Origin: UBA12481 sp012523435
GTDB lineage: Bacteria > Bacteroidota > Bacteroidia > Bacteroidales > UBA12481
Assembly: GCA_028686135.1 (NCBI GenBank)
Contig: JAQUCP010000008.1
Coordinates: 1-64,000 of the forward strand
Length of the DNA: 64,000 nucleotides
Direction: 5' to 3'
Part shown: positions 51,549-61,769 of the stretch, piece after piece
Layout: every line of letters starts with the position of its first letter
Numbering within the stretch: the stretch's first letter is position 1
Notes under the pieces: generated by a model
The model's input: the letters and a program-made list of their open reading frames with translations, nothing else
Database searches by the model: none
What the model was told of the DNA's origin: nothing
Translations under genes and position numbers: made by a program

Positions 51549-54314
51549 CTAGAGGTTAGTGGTTGGTGTAAACGGTGCGTCAAAGATATAAGTTCCTGAT
51601 CCAGTTTCATAAACCGCATATCCTTTTTCCAATCCCAGATATCGAACGCCAGTTACGGAGGCAATTGGCAAGCCCGATTCTGTCACTTGTGCTGGTTCAT
51701 TGGTTTGGAGGTAAATTCGGGCGGTGGTGTTTGTCGGGATGGTGACGGAAAGAATTAGTCGCCCGTTCTCAATCCGCCAGTCCGACTCAATCTTCCCGTA
51801 CATAGATTGATGTTCGGCTCTGGCGTGGGTAATTCCACCACCCATAACCGGGCGAATGATGATCCGTTTATACCCGGGCACTGACTCATCGGCCTGGAGG
51901 CCGGCAACCTGACTATAGATCCAGCTTCCGATGGCTCCATAGGCATAATGATTGAAAGAGTTCATCCCCGGATCCTGGAAGGTCCCGTCCGGCTTGATTC
52001 CATCCCACCGTTCCCATATGGTGGTTGCACCTTGGGTTACGGGATAGAGCCATGAGGGATAATCAGTTCTCATTAAAAGCATATATGCCAAATCGTTATA
52101 TCCAAGTTTCGAAAGTAATGGATTAATCAATGACGTTCCCAGAAAGCCGGAAGTAAGGTGCCCGAAGCGGCGCACATCGGCAGCAAAACGGCTGGCGATA
52201 TCCTGACGCTTGGATTCGGGTACGAGATCAAATGTAAGGGCCAGAGCATAAGCCGTCTGTGTATTGGATGCAAGCCGGCCGTTGGGAGTAACAAATTCCT
52301 CATTAAAGGCATCACGAATCTTAAAGAAAAGATTTCGATAATTAGCAGCATCTATCCTGTTATCAAGTATTTCTGCAATTTCAGAAAGCAGTTTTGTGGA
52401 ATAGGCGAAATAGGCTGTTGCAATAAGATCCTTATCGGTGGTAGCTCCAGGATAATCTGAGGCAGTGGAGGCAAACGCCAGCCAGTCGCCAAAATGACCG
52501 CCGGTAGTCCAGAGACCGCTTTCACCGGCCTGTTCACGCATATACTCAACCCAGGCTTTCATCGAGGGGTATTGGGTTTGGAGGATTCGCTTGTCTCCAT
52601 ACTCGCGGTATAAGGTCCAGGGTACGATGATGGCGGCGTCGGCCCAGCCGGTGGAGCCGGCAGCTTTGAGTACATCGGGAACAACATGGGGAACACGGCC
52701 ATCGGCAAACTGATCGAAAGCCAGGTCTTTAAGCCATTTGGTGAAGAATGTTGCTGCATTGTAATTGAAGCAGGCGGTGGGCGCAAATACCTGAGCATCA
52801 CCAGTCCAGCCCATACGCTCATCCCGCTGGGGACAGTCGGTGGGCACATCAAGAAAATTACCCCGGAGGCCCCATTGAATGTTGTGCTGTAATTGATTGA
52901 GCAGCGTATCGGAACAGGAAAAGTTCCCGGCTGGTTCCATGTCGGAGTGGATCACAATCCCCGTAATATGCTCCTTTTTTAGCTCCCCCGGATAGCCAGA
53001 TACTACCACATAACGGAATCCCTGAAAGGTGAAGTGGGGCTCATAAACCTCCTTACCATGGCCATGGAGGATGTATTCCACCTGCTGCTTGGCAGTGCGG
53101 AGATTTTCATAATAGGGATTTCCCTCGCGATCAAGTACTTCAACATGCTTTAACGTCACCCGCGTGCCGGCTTTTCCCGATACTTTCAGGCGAACCCAGC
53201 CAACCATGTTTTGGCCGATATCCACTACCGTATCACCGTTTGGAGCAGTAAAGATACGCTCTGGACGGAGCTCGGTGACCGCCCGAACAGGCGGAGCCGT
53301 CTGCGCTGCCAGGATCTCCTTGGGATGTTCAACCACTTTAACAGATTCCCAGGAACTATCTTTGAATTTTGGCGAACTCCACCCTGGAATCTCCTGACGG
53401 GCATCATACGTTTCGCCGTGATAGATTTCGGAGAGCAGAAGTGGTCCGGAGCCCGACTTCCAGGAGCGGTCAGTGATAATCAGGTCTGATCGCCCGTTTT
53501 GGTATTCAATCTTCAGCTGGGCGATGAGCCCCAGTGTCGGACCGTAATAGTTGGTGGTATTGTCCCAGCTAAACGGGCCGCGATACCAACCGTTACCCAG
53601 CAAAACACCAATCGCGTTCTGCCCGTTCCGGAGCAATTCGGTTACATCATAAGTCTGATACTGAAGGTGCTTATTGTAGCTTGTCCAACCTGGCGTAAAA
53701 AGCCATTCGTTCGGCTTCATGCCGTTGATTTCCACCTCATAAAGCCCGTGAGCGGAAATATAAAGCCGGGCACTTTTGATCCGCCGTTTAACCCGGAAAT
53801 CCTTCCTGAGATAGGGGTTCGGCTGAACTTCGCCAACCTCTTTCGGATCTGCTGGTTCAATCCAAGATGCTTTCCAATCAGAGGCCTGAAGTAAACCCAT
53901 CTCCCAAAAGGCCGGCTTCGACCAGTCGGTGATCCGCTCATGATTATCCCACACCCGAACACACCAATAGAGCCGTTCGCCCGACTTGAGCGGCCGACCT
54001 TCATATTCAACCTGATTGCTTTGATCAGACATGACTTTGCCCGAAGTCCAAACCAGATCCCTTTCGTTCTTCAGATTCTCGGGTGAGGTGGCTACCATGA
54101 TATCATAAGCGATCTGGTTGATATTACGAACATTAGCCTGGATTTCCCAGCTAAGGCGGGGCTTCTCAACATCAATACCGATGGGATTGATGGCGTATTC
54201 AGTACGCAAATTGGTTGCCTCAATAAAGGCTTTTTGTTTTTGTTGAGCCTGGGTTACCTGTAAGCATAATAGTCCGAGGAGTAGTGCCCAAACAGTTTTA
54301 TTTTTTATAGTCAT
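51549..54314 (-). CDS. GH78 alpha-L-rhamnosidase, secreted
   Basis: The ATG at 54314 starts a signal peptide (WALLLGLLCLQVTQA), giving 921 residues. The N-terminal fibronectin-like and beta domains (LRTEYAINPIGID...RLSWEI, WKASWIEP) are followed by the (alpha/alpha)6 catalytic barrel with DCPQRDERMGWTGDAQ near residue 495 holding the proton-donor Glu, and the C-terminal beta domain. It removes alpha-L-rhamnose from plant polysaccharides or glycosides. It lies downstream of GH38 and an SSS symporter, suggesting use of mannose- and rhamnose-containing glycans. Confidence 0.9.
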   Translation of the reverse strand: MTIKNKTVWALLLGLLCLQVTQAQQKQKAFIEATNLRTEYAINPIGIDVEKPRLSWEIQANVRNINQIAYDIMVATSPENLKNERDLVWTSGKVMSDQSNQVEYEGRPLKSGERLYWCVRVWDNHERITDWSKPAFWEMGLLQASDWKASWIEPADPKEVGEVQPNPYLRKDFRVKRRIKSARLYISAHGLYEVEINGMKPNEWLFTPGWTSYNKHLQYQTYDVTELLRNGQNAIGVLLGNGWYRGPFSWDNTTNYYGPTLGLIAQLKIEYQNGRSDLIITDRSWKSGSGPLLLSEIYHGETYDARQEIPGWSSPKFKDSSWESVKVVEHPKEILAAQTAPPVRAVTELRPERIFTAPNGDTVVDIGQNMVGWVRLKVSGKAGTRVTLKHVEVLDREGNPYYENLRTAKQQVEYILHGHGKEVYEPHFTFQGFRYVVVSGYPGELKKEHITGIVIHSDMEPAGNFSCSDTLLNQLQHNIQWGLRGNFLDVPTDCPQRDERMGWTGDAQVFAPTACFNYNAATFFTKWLKDLAFDQFADGRVPHVVPDVLKAAGSTGWADAAIIVPWTLYREYGDKRILQTQYPSMKAWVEYMREQAGESGLWTTGGHFGDWLAFASTASDYPGATTDKDLIATAYFAYSTKLLSEIAEILDNRIDAANYRNLFFKIRDAFNEEFVTPNGRLASNTQTAYALALTFDLVPESKRQDIASRFAADVRRFGHLTSGFLGTSLINPLLSKLGYNDLAYMLLMRTDYPSWLYPVTQGATTIWERWDGIKPDGTFQDPGMNSFNHYAYGAIGSWIYSQVAGLQADESVPGYKRIIIRPVMGGGITHARAEHQSMYGKIESDWRIENGRLILSVTIPTNTTARIYLQTNEPAQVTESGLPIASVTGVRYLGLEKGYAVYETGSGTYIFDAPFTPTTNL

Positions 54315-54394
54315 CGATCGTATAAGGTTAATTTTCAATATATTTTCTTGGTGAAAGATAGGTGATTGTCTCATTCATCAAACATTTCCGGTGG

Positions 54395-56485
54395 TTAATA
54401 AGTGGCTCCAACTGGCAGGTGTGGCCAAACGAGCGGTGGAGCTACTAACCAGCAGGCTACCAGTGCCGGGCTAACGGCCGAGTCACTCCAAATGGCTAGA
54501 TGGATCTCATGCTCACCCTGATCCATGTAGCGTGGCTCCGGACCGGTCAGGAGCTGATCCCCCTGTTCGTGGCAATAGACGGCGCTCCGGAGGACTGACA
54601 GCCGAACTTCGCGGCCGTCAAAATCAAAACCGTGCAATCCATTGTGAGCTATCAGCAGCTCTTCCCCAGGATTATCACTTTTGATTTTAATCCATTGACC
54701 ATGAGCATGTTCCTGCTTGTCGGCGGAAAATGTTTCTTCGCCTCCCGGGATTTCGGCAGTCAGGCTCGGATGCTCCATGTTTACCGGAATCGCGATTTTT
54801 AGCCGCATCCCACTTTCGCTCCAGTTGATCCGGATCTTATATTCCTTCACAGGCCAATCGGGATACCTGATCTCCTGCATGATGATCCGGCTCTTACCAT
54901 AGGTGAGTGCGCGTTCGCTGATGGATCTGATAGGTCCGTACTCAATCTGACGCTCGGATTGTGTGTCAGGCTGAAACCTGCCAACCACTTCCCGCCATGC
55001 CCCGGTTCCAGTGCCCCAAGAGTCGGCCTGATCAGACACGACCAAAAAGGCAATCCCGGGTTCACCGGAAAAGTTGGATAAAGCAACGGGTTTTGGATTG
55101 GATGGTGGAGCAGGCAACAGCTTTATTTCATAATGATGTACCCCGGCGGTTAATTCGCTGGCAAAGAAGCTGATCTTTCTTCTCCAGCGGTGGAATGGCA
55201 ACCGAGCTTCTGGCTGCTCCTCTTGGCATGGGACCCTATTGCCTTGGCGATCAAATAGCTGAAGGACCCACTCGCCCTCCCAGAGGGGCCGGTAATCGCT
55301 CATGCATTCAAACTCAACCGGGATGTGGTTCAACCCTGGGATCGACTGGAAAACGGTGACCGGAATGTGAGCTTGCAAAGATTTGACATTCTGATTGATC
55401 CGGTTGATCAACTCCAGATTCAGTCGCCGGATGTTTTCAGCTGCACGTCCATATAGCTCCAGCGCATCTTGCTCGGCCGGAGCAATACAGGTGCCTGGCA
55501 AAATATCATGGAAATCGTTGAACAGGATATCGCGCCAAATATCGGACAACGTTTGTGATGCCAGATTCGGATTAGCATCTGCCGGAAGGTGTTGCACCAG
55601 GGATTCGCTTTGCAGGGCAGCAGCACTTGTTTCCAGAGCTTTACGTTTAATGCGCGACAGAGAGGTGTAACATCCGGTAAAGACTCGTTGCAGGCTTCCC
55701 TCTTTTATTGGCAGCGTGGGAATGAGGGGCCTGATTGCCTCCAGAAACCGGTCGGGCGTGCTGTGAACAAAGGTTACCCTGGATTCGGATGCCGAGAATT
55801 CCCTGATCTGGATAAGATCCTGGCGTGTTGCACCACCCCCGTGATCGCCTAGCCCCCAGAAAAGGGCCACATCGCGACCCAGCCGGATCGCCAAATCGGT
55901 CGCCTCTTGCATCCGTTGGGTGATGTTGTGCCGCTCGTTATGGTATAGACCGATTTCAATCCGGTATCCTGGGATTATTCTCCCATCTGTTCCTGTCCAG
56001 TTGTATAGGCTAGCCGGGAGATTAAGGTGTTCTTTTTCAGGTCGTTGATGGATATAAAGTTCATATCCGTGATCGAGGAGAATGCCTGGCAGAGTGCCCG
56101 GATGGCCGAAGGAATCGAAATTGTAGGCCACCTTTGGAGCTGATCCAAACTCATTGCGGAAGAACTCCCGGCCCATTTTGATATTTCGTAACAGGTTTTC
56201 GATTGGTGGTAAGTTCAGATCGGGTTGCAGAAACCAACCACCGGCTATGAACCAGCGTTCTTGCTCAACCAGTTGCTGGATTTTTCTGAACAAGCCGGGG
56301 TCGTACTCTTTAACCCACTGATATAAGATCGCTTCATTATGGTTGAAGATCAGCTCAGGAAACTCCTCAAGCAGTCGCACAGCAGTGCCAAAGGTCATGA
56401 GAGCTTCGGAGCATCCTTCGGTCCAACGCCACTGCCAGACTGGGTCGAGGTGTGCGTTACAGATCAGGTGGACATTAGGTTTCAT
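54395..56485 (-). CDS. GH38 alpha-mannosidase
   Basis: The 696-residue protein has the GH38 zinc site and nucleophile: NAHLDPVWQW (H12, D14), NFDSFGHPG (nucleophile D124) and LGDHGGG near 220 (further His). No signal peptide is present, so it should be cytoplasmic, acting on imported manno-oligosaccharides. It is shorter than the roughly 1000-residue lysosomal types, with a reduced C-terminal beta part. Its start overlaps the end of the SSS symporter gene by 11 bases, a strong sign of coupled expression. Confidence 0.9.
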   Translation of the reverse strand: MKPNVHLICNAHLDPVWQWRWTEGCSEALMTFGTAVRLLEEFPELIFNHNEAILYQWVKEYDPGLFRKIQQLVEQERWFIAGGWFLQPDLNLPPIENLLRNIKMGREFFRNEFGSAPKVAYNFDSFGHPGTLPGILLDHGYELYIHQRPEKEHLNLPASLYNWTGTDGRIIPGYRIEIGLYHNERHNITQRMQEATDLAIRLGRDVALFWGLGDHGGGATRQDLIQIREFSASESRVTFVHSTPDRFLEAIRPLIPTLPIKEGSLQRVFTGCYTSLSRIKRKALETSAAALQSESLVQHLPADANPNLASQTLSDIWRDILFNDFHDILPGTCIAPAEQDALELYGRAAENIRRLNLELINRINQNVKSLQAHIPVTVFQSIPGLNHIPVEFECMSDYRPLWEGEWVLQLFDRQGNRVPCQEEQPEARLPFHRWRRKISFFASELTAGVHHYEIKLLPAPPSNPKPVALSNFSGEPGIAFLVVSDQADSWGTGTGAWREVVGRFQPDTQSERQIEYGPIRSISERALTYGKSRIIMQEIRYPDWPVKEYKIRINWSESGMRLKIAIPVNMEHPSLTAEIPGGEETFSADKQEHAHGQWIKIKSDNPGEELLIAHNGLHGFDFDGREVRLSVLRSAVYCHEQGDQLLTGPEPRYMDQGEHEIHLAIWSDSAVSPALVACWLVAPPLVWPHLPVGATY

Positions 56486-58235
56486 CGCGTGGGGGAAGAT
56501 TTTTATACCAGGTGAAATAGAGCACGGTAGCCACGATAACCAATCCGGCCAGCGCCAGCCAGAATTGATTCCATTGTCTCAGTAAAAGATAAAACGGAAG
56601 CAAGGCGATCAGGAACTGGTACACTGGAGTGATCAGCCCGTTGATTCCATCCATCAGCGGCTCCCGGTCGTTGGCTTTCACCAATCCTCTGGCCACGGCA
56701 TCCAGTCGGACGGGTCGCCAGAACCCGAAAGGCCGGATCCTGCTGTAGAAATCCACCAGCACCTCGCGATCGGTGGGCTTTACCAGGAATCCGATGATAA
56801 CCGATAGCACAAGACTTGCGAAAATATTGATACCCAACGAGTTGGTTGATGGCATAGAACCCAGTAACAGTTTCTGAAGGATAATGAAAAGGGCGGTGGC
56901 GATCATGCTATAGACAAAGGCCTTAGCGCTATAACGCCACCAATGCCAGCGAAGGGTGGCTGGCACGAGGATCATGGTGACCACTACAAAAAGCATGGTT
57001 TCCCAGGCAGAGATGATATTGGTAAAAGCCAGACTGACAAAGAATCCAACCAGCAGGGCAATGATAGAGGCCAGCTGTCCGATGCGGATAGCTTTCTTTC
57101 CGCTGATATTTTTCATGAAGTAACGCTTGACAAAATCATTCGTAACCACATTGCTGGTCACGTTGATCATGGCATCAAGGGTTGACATAAGAGCTGCCAA
57201 AAGAATGGCTAAAAAGAGGCCACTGATACCTCTGGGAAGGTTGCTGATAACCAGTGGCAACATTCGTTCACCATCAAATCCAGTGGTGCTGCCGAGGAGT
57301 GTGAGGCCTATCAGGAGGAATACAATGGCGATGATCCACCGCAAAACAAAGAGGGTAGTCCAGGTTCCAGCTGCCAGCGCGCTATCACGGGCCGAGCGGG
57401 TTGTCAGGAAAAACTGAAAATCCCACACATTTGGTCCTGCCAACACCCTGAAAATCATCCATGTAAATCCAATCACCATCACCGGACCAAACCAGTAGAA
57501 GTGTTGGTAAGCCTCTGGAGTGGATTCAAGATATCCGGGCCAGAGCTTCCAGGTGATAGCCAGAGAGTTCCATCCTTCCGGTTGGGAAGCTGCCAGACCA
57601 AGCCCGGTGTCTTGTGTGAATACAAAGATAACCAGGATGATAGCTCCAATTGTTATCAAAACAGTTTGGAAAATATCGGTAATAACGACACCATAGAATC
57701 CACCCAGGGTGACATAGATCCCAACTACGGCGAAGACAATCAGGGTGGATTGCCACCGTTCGAGGGGGAAGAATTCGCTGGCAAACTTGCCTATGCCTAC
57801 GGCCATGTACATCAAGTTGAAAACCATGAGGATCAACAAAAAGATGGCTGAAGCCAGCCTGGCCATTTCAGCGTCACGATTTTTGCCAAAGCGTGTTTCG
57901 TTCCATTCGGCAAATGTCATGACCCCCGACCGGCGAATCCATTTGGCTTGGAATGCCATGTAGCCGGCCATCATAAACCATCCCCAGAAGATGTTGGTCA
58001 TCCAAACGGTTTTTAGCCCGAGGTAAAACAGGGCTCCCACCAATGCCATGATCCCTGCGATATCGATATAACTCGAACAACCGGCGATTCCCAGTACCCA
58101 CCAGGGCAGGTTTCGGCCAGCCAGGAAATAGCTGTCGAGCCCTGCCGAAGCCTTTTTGCGTATCAGGAAACCCATGATCGCTACTCCGATCAGGTATCCT
58201 AAGACAATGAGGAGATCAACCCAATGCAGACTCAT
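56475..58235 (-). CDS. Sodium:solute symporter (SSS family)
   Basis: From the ATG at 58235 the product is 586 residues with about 13 membrane segments: WVDLLIVLGYLIGVAIMGF, the DSYFLAGRNLPWWVLGIAGCSSYIDIAGIM block and LSTLDAMINVTSNVVTNDF typical of SSS carriers. It should import a sugar or oligosaccharide with Na+. Overlap with GH38 suggests a mannoside or glycan fragment. It is divergent from a sugar isomerase gene. Confidence 0.88.
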   Translation of the reverse strand: MSLHWVDLLIVLGYLIGVAIMGFLIRKKASAGLDSYFLAGRNLPWWVLGIAGCSSYIDIAGIMALVGALFYLGLKTVWMTNIFWGWFMMAGYMAFQAKWIRRSGVMTFAEWNETRFGKNRDAEMARLASAIFLLILMVFNLMYMAVGIGKFASEFFPLERWQSTLIVFAVVGIYVTLGGFYGVVITDIFQTVLITIGAIILVIFVFTQDTGLGLAASQPEGWNSLAITWKLWPGYLESTPEAYQHFYWFGPVMVIGFTWMIFRVLAGPNVWDFQFFLTTRSARDSALAAGTWTTLFVLRWIIAIVFLLIGLTLLGSTTGFDGERMLPLVISNLPRGISGLFLAILLAALMSTLDAMINVTSNVVTNDFVKRYFMKNISGKKAIRIGQLASIIALLVGFFVSLAFTNIISAWETMLFVVVTMILVPATLRWHWWRYSAKAFVYSMIATALFIILQKLLLGSMPSTNSLGINIFASLVLSVIIGFLVKPTDREVLVDFYSRIRPFGFWRPVRLDAVARGLVKANDREPLMDGINGLITPVYQFLIALLPFYLLLRQWNQFWLALAGLVIVATVLYFTWYKNLPPRDET

Positions 58236-58362
58236 AAGAATACTTTTAAATGCCGAAAATGGCAAAATATTCCAAGAGGGCTTTAACATTTTTTCACTTT
58301 TTCAGACCAGGATATTCGTCTAGCTTTCTTAATTTTCAGATTTCCCTGAACCTAAAAGAAAA

Positions 58363-58893
58363 ATGAAGAAAGAGATGCTTACGCAGGCCAGAAGCCGAGC
58401 TGCCGAAATGCTGGCGAAAGCCGGAATTGTTATCACCGATCACGAGAAGCAAAATATGGAAATCGCTGATATGGGTCTGGATGACCTGGATCATATCGGA
58501 TTGGAAGTTGTTGTTTATGAGAACAATGAACGCTATTGTGCCAAGGAGTTAGTGCTTTTTCCATGGCAGATTTGCCCTGAGCATCGCCATCCTACCGTAT
58601 CGGAATCCAATATCGGTAAGCAGGAAACTTTCCGTTGCCGGTATGGCGAAGTCTATCTCTATGTTCCCGGCGAACCAGTTGCAAACCCTCGTGCTAGAGT
58701 GCCGGATCGCTACCGCGAATGGATGACGGTGTGGCATGAGATCGTGATGAAGCCGGGCGACCAGTTCACTCTGCCACCCAACACGCGCCACTGGTTTCAG
58801 GCAGGCCCTGATGGTGCGGTGGTTTCAGAGTTCTCATCCTGCAGTACCGATGAGAACGACCTGTTTACCGATCCGGGTATTGTGCGCGTTTAA
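58363..58893 (+). CDS. D-lyxose/D-mannose isomerase family cupin
   Basis: The 176-residue single-domain cupin has the metal site CPEHRHP (His-His), GKQETFRC (Glu) and NTRHWF (His) in the right order. The pattern, ending EFSSCSTDENDLFTDP, is that of D-lyxose isomerases, which also convert D-mannose to D-fructose. Divergent from the SSS-GH38-GH78 genes, it probably turns the mannose released by GH38 into fructose. It is a good candidate for shared control of both directions. Confidence 0.8.
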   Translation: MKKEMLTQARSRAAEMLAKAGIVITDHEKQNMEIADMGLDDLDHIGLEVVVYENNERYCAKELVLFPWQICPEHRHPTVSESNIGKQETFRCRYGEVYLYVPGEPVANPRARVPDRYREWMTVWHEIVMKPGDQFTLPPNTRHWFQAGPDGAVVSEFSSCSTDENDLFTDPGIVRV

Positions 58894-58905
58894 TGAAAAT
58901 GAAAA

Positions 58906-58937
58906 GAACATCAGAACATCAGAATATCAGAATATCA
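58906..58937 (+). repeat. Four tandem 8-bp units (GAACATCA/GAATATCA)
   Basis: Four consecutive 8-base units: two GAACATCA followed by two GAATATCA, directly after the isomerase gene and before the first M16 gene. They lie in the 5' region of the M16 operon, 34 bases before its ATG. Confidence 0.75.
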
Positions 58938-58971
58938 AATAGTTACAGAAAAATGTCAAATTAAAAGAGTC

Positions 58972-61767
58972 ATGAGAAAAGTCGTCTTATTACTAGTAAC
59001 ATCACTGTTCTTGTTGGCTGGATGCCAGCAGAAATCAGAATTAGAGATTCCTTACGAAAAGTACTCGCTAGATAACGGGTTAGATGTGATCCTCCATCAG
59101 GACCACTCGGATCCGATCGTGGCGCTTGCTATTCTTTACCACGTGGGATCCAACCGGGAGGATGAGGGACGCACCGGGTTTGCTCATCTTTTCGAGCATA
59201 TCATGTTTCAGCGTTCGGAGAATATCCCTGAAGATCAGTTCTTTAAGATCATTCAGGATGCTGGTGGAACCTTGAATGGGGGCACCGGAAACGATGCCAC
59301 AACCTACTATGAGGTGGTACCGAAAAATGCCATGGAAAAAATCCTGTGGATGGAATCAGACCGAATGGGATTCCTGACTAACACCATCACGGAGAAGACT
59401 TTCCAGATCCAGCAAAATGTGGTGCAGAATGAGAAAAGACAAAGCGTCGATAATGCTCCCTATGGCCACGTCAGTGAAGTCGTAGCAAAAAACCTCTACC
59501 CGGAAGGTCATCCCTATAGCTGGACTGTCATTGGGGAGATGGAAGACCTGTTTAATGCTACACTCGATGATGTTAAAGCTTTCCATGCGAGATTTTATGT
59601 GCCTAATAATGCAACACTGGTTCTTTCGGGTGATTTCGAACTGGAAGATGCTAAGCAGTTGATTGAAAAGTACTTCGGAGAGATTCCGCGAGGTGCCGAT
59701 ATGGATGATCCAAAGCCATGGAATATTAAACTAGACGAGACCAAGAAGCTCTACCATGAAGATAATTTTGCACGTGCTCCCCAGTTGAGAATGGTTTGGC
59801 CTACTGTCGAGCAATTCACCAATGACGCCTACGCTCTGGATTACCTGGGGCAGTTGCTCTCTTCAGGAAAAAAAGCCCCTCTGTACAATGTTCTTGTTAA
59901 AGAGAAAAAGCTCACCTCCAGTGCTCGTGCCTACAACTCAAGTCAGGAAATCACAGGCACCTTCGGACTGTCGGTTACCGCCAACGACGGAGTCAGCCTG
60001 AAAGAAGTGGAAGAGGCCGTTTTTGAGGCATTTGAACGTTTTGAGAAGGATGGTTTTACGGATCAGGATCTGGAAAGGCTGAAAGCCGGAATGGAAACAG
60101 GCTTCTATAGCGGGATCAGTAGTATTCTCGGAAAATCCTTCCAACTGGCTCAGTATAATGAGTATGCTGGATCACCTGACTATTACAAACAGGATATTCA
60201 GCGGATGAAAGAGGTAACAAAAGCCGACATTTTACGGGTGTACGAAAAGTATATCAAGGGGAAACCCTACCTGGCTACTAGCTTCGTTCCCAGAGGACAG
60301 GCCGACCTCGTTGCTGATGGATCTATCAACGCCGGAGTTGTGGAGGAAGATATCCAAACCGCAACCCAGGTCGAGATTACCGATGAGGGCGATGATATGG
60401 ATTACCCAAGAACTCCATCCGCTTTTGACCGCTCAGTCATGCCCACCGATGGACCGGATCCGGAAATCACCATCCCAACCATCTGGACCGATCAGCTGGC
60501 TAATGGAATGAAGATTTATGGAATCGAGCATACAGAATTGCCTCTGGTCCAGTTTAATATCACCATAAAAGGAGGGCATTTGCTGGAGCCGATGGATAAA
60601 GCCGGAACAGCCTCATTGATGGCTCAACTGATGAACGAGGGTACCAAAAATAAAACTCCGCAGGAGCTGGAGGAAGCTATTGAACTGCTGGGTGCCGGTA
60701 TCCGCATTGGAGCAGGATCAACTTCGGTGAATATCAGCGCTAGCTGCCTGACCAGGAATTTTGAAGCGACCCTCGCCCTGTTGGAAGAGATGCTCCTGGA
60801 ACCAAGATGGGACGAGGAAGAGTTCGAACTGGCCAAGATCCGTACACAGAACGGATTGAGAAGACAAAAAGCCAGCCCAACCTCGCTCGCCAGCGAACAG
60901 TTCCAGAAACTGGTGTACGGCGAGGACCATATCTTCAGCGTCGGATCTTCCGGAACAGAAGAATCAGTAGCCGGCATTACCATCGATGACCTGAAAGCTT
61001 TCTACGAACAGAACATTTCACCTTCCGTAGCTAGCTTTCATATTGCCGGTAAGATTGATAAAGAACAGGTTGTCAGTGCATTGGCCTCAATTAACGAAAA
61101 GTGGTCAGCCCGTGAAGTGAGCTTCCCATCCTACCAGATGCCTCCCGCTCCGGAAAAATCACAGGTGTGGGTCCTCGATGTTCCCGGAGCTAAACAGTCG
61201 GTCATCCAGATCGGATGCCCTGGTCCGCTGAGAACAGATCCCGACTATTTTGCTGCAACCGTTATGAATGATAAGCTGGGCGGTTCGTTCAACGGATGGG
61301 TTAACCTAGTCCTACGAGAAGAAAAGGGCTATACCTACGGCGCCAGAACCAGCTTCTCCGGAAACGAAGTGGCCGGAACCTTTACCGCCTCCTCCCAGGT
61401 GCGCTCTTCTGCTACACTTGAATCCGTCGAAATCTTCCGCGACCTGATGGCCAAATACCGTGAGGGACTGTCGCAGGAGGATATCGACTTTACCCGTAAC
61501 TCCCTCCTGAAATCATACGCCAGACGGTATGAAACCCTCGGAGCCCTCAATGGAATGCTTCAGGAAATCAGTACCTATAACCTGCCAGCAGATTTCGCAA
61601 GGACGGAACAACAAATCATTCGAAATATGACGGTAGAACAGCATAAAGAGCTGGCTCAGAAGTATATCGATCCTACCCGGATGTACTACGTGATCGCTGG
61701 AGATGCAGCAACCCAGGCCGATCCGCTAAAGTCTCTCGGGTTTGGTAATCCGATCATTGTTAAGTAA
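58972..61767 (+). CDS. M16 family zinc peptidase, lipoprotein (first of tandem pair)
   Basis: The 931-residue protein has a lipoprotein signal (LLAGC at about residue 18). The N-terminal M16 repeat has the inverted zinc motif HLFEH (GRTGFAHLFEHIMF) near residue 70 and the third ligand Glu in QNVVQNEKRQ near 150. The second half holds the inactive M16_C partner with the R/Y pair (NLVLREEKGYTYGARTSF). It should be a periplasmic peptide-degrading enzyme, comprising both halves in one chain. The next gene starts 2 bases after its stop and encodes a close homologue. Confidence 0.92.
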   Translation: MRKVVLLLVTSLFLLAGCQQKSELEIPYEKYSLDNGLDVILHQDHSDPIVALAILYHVGSNREDEGRTGFAHLFEHIMFQRSENIPEDQFFKIIQDAGGTLNGGTGNDATTYYEVVPKNAMEKILWMESDRMGFLTNTITEKTFQIQQNVVQNEKRQSVDNAPYGHVSEVVAKNLYPEGHPYSWTVIGEMEDLFNATLDDVKAFHARFYVPNNATLVLSGDFELEDAKQLIEKYFGEIPRGADMDDPKPWNIKLDETKKLYHEDNFARAPQLRMVWPTVEQFTNDAYALDYLGQLLSSGKKAPLYNVLVKEKKLTSSARAYNSSQEITGTFGLSVTANDGVSLKEVEEAVFEAFERFEKDGFTDQDLERLKAGMETGFYSGISSILGKSFQLAQYNEYAGSPDYYKQDIQRMKEVTKADILRVYEKYIKGKPYLATSFVPRGQADLVADGSINAGVVEEDIQTATQVEITDEGDDMDYPRTPSAFDRSVMPTDGPDPEITIPTIWTDQLANGMKIYGIEHTELPLVQFNITIKGGHLLEPMDKAGTASLMAQLMNEGTKNKTPQELEEAIELLGAGIRIGAGSTSVNISASCLTRNFEATLALLEEMLLEPRWDEEEFELAKIRTQNGLRRQKASPTSLASEQFQKLVYGEDHIFSVGSSGTEESVAGITIDDLKAFYEQNISPSVASFHIAGKIDKEQVVSALASINEKWSAREVSFPSYQMPPAPEKSQVWVLDVPGAKQSVIQIGCPGPLRTDPDYFAATVMNDKLGGSFNGWVNLVLREEKGYTYGARTSFSGNEVAGTFTASSQVRSSATLESVEIFRDLMAKYREGLSQEDIDFTRNSLLKSYARRYETLGALNGMLQEISTYNLPADFARTEQQIIRNMTVEQHKELAQKYIDPTRMYYVIAGDAATQADPLKSLGFGNPIIVK

Positions 61768-61769
61768 TT

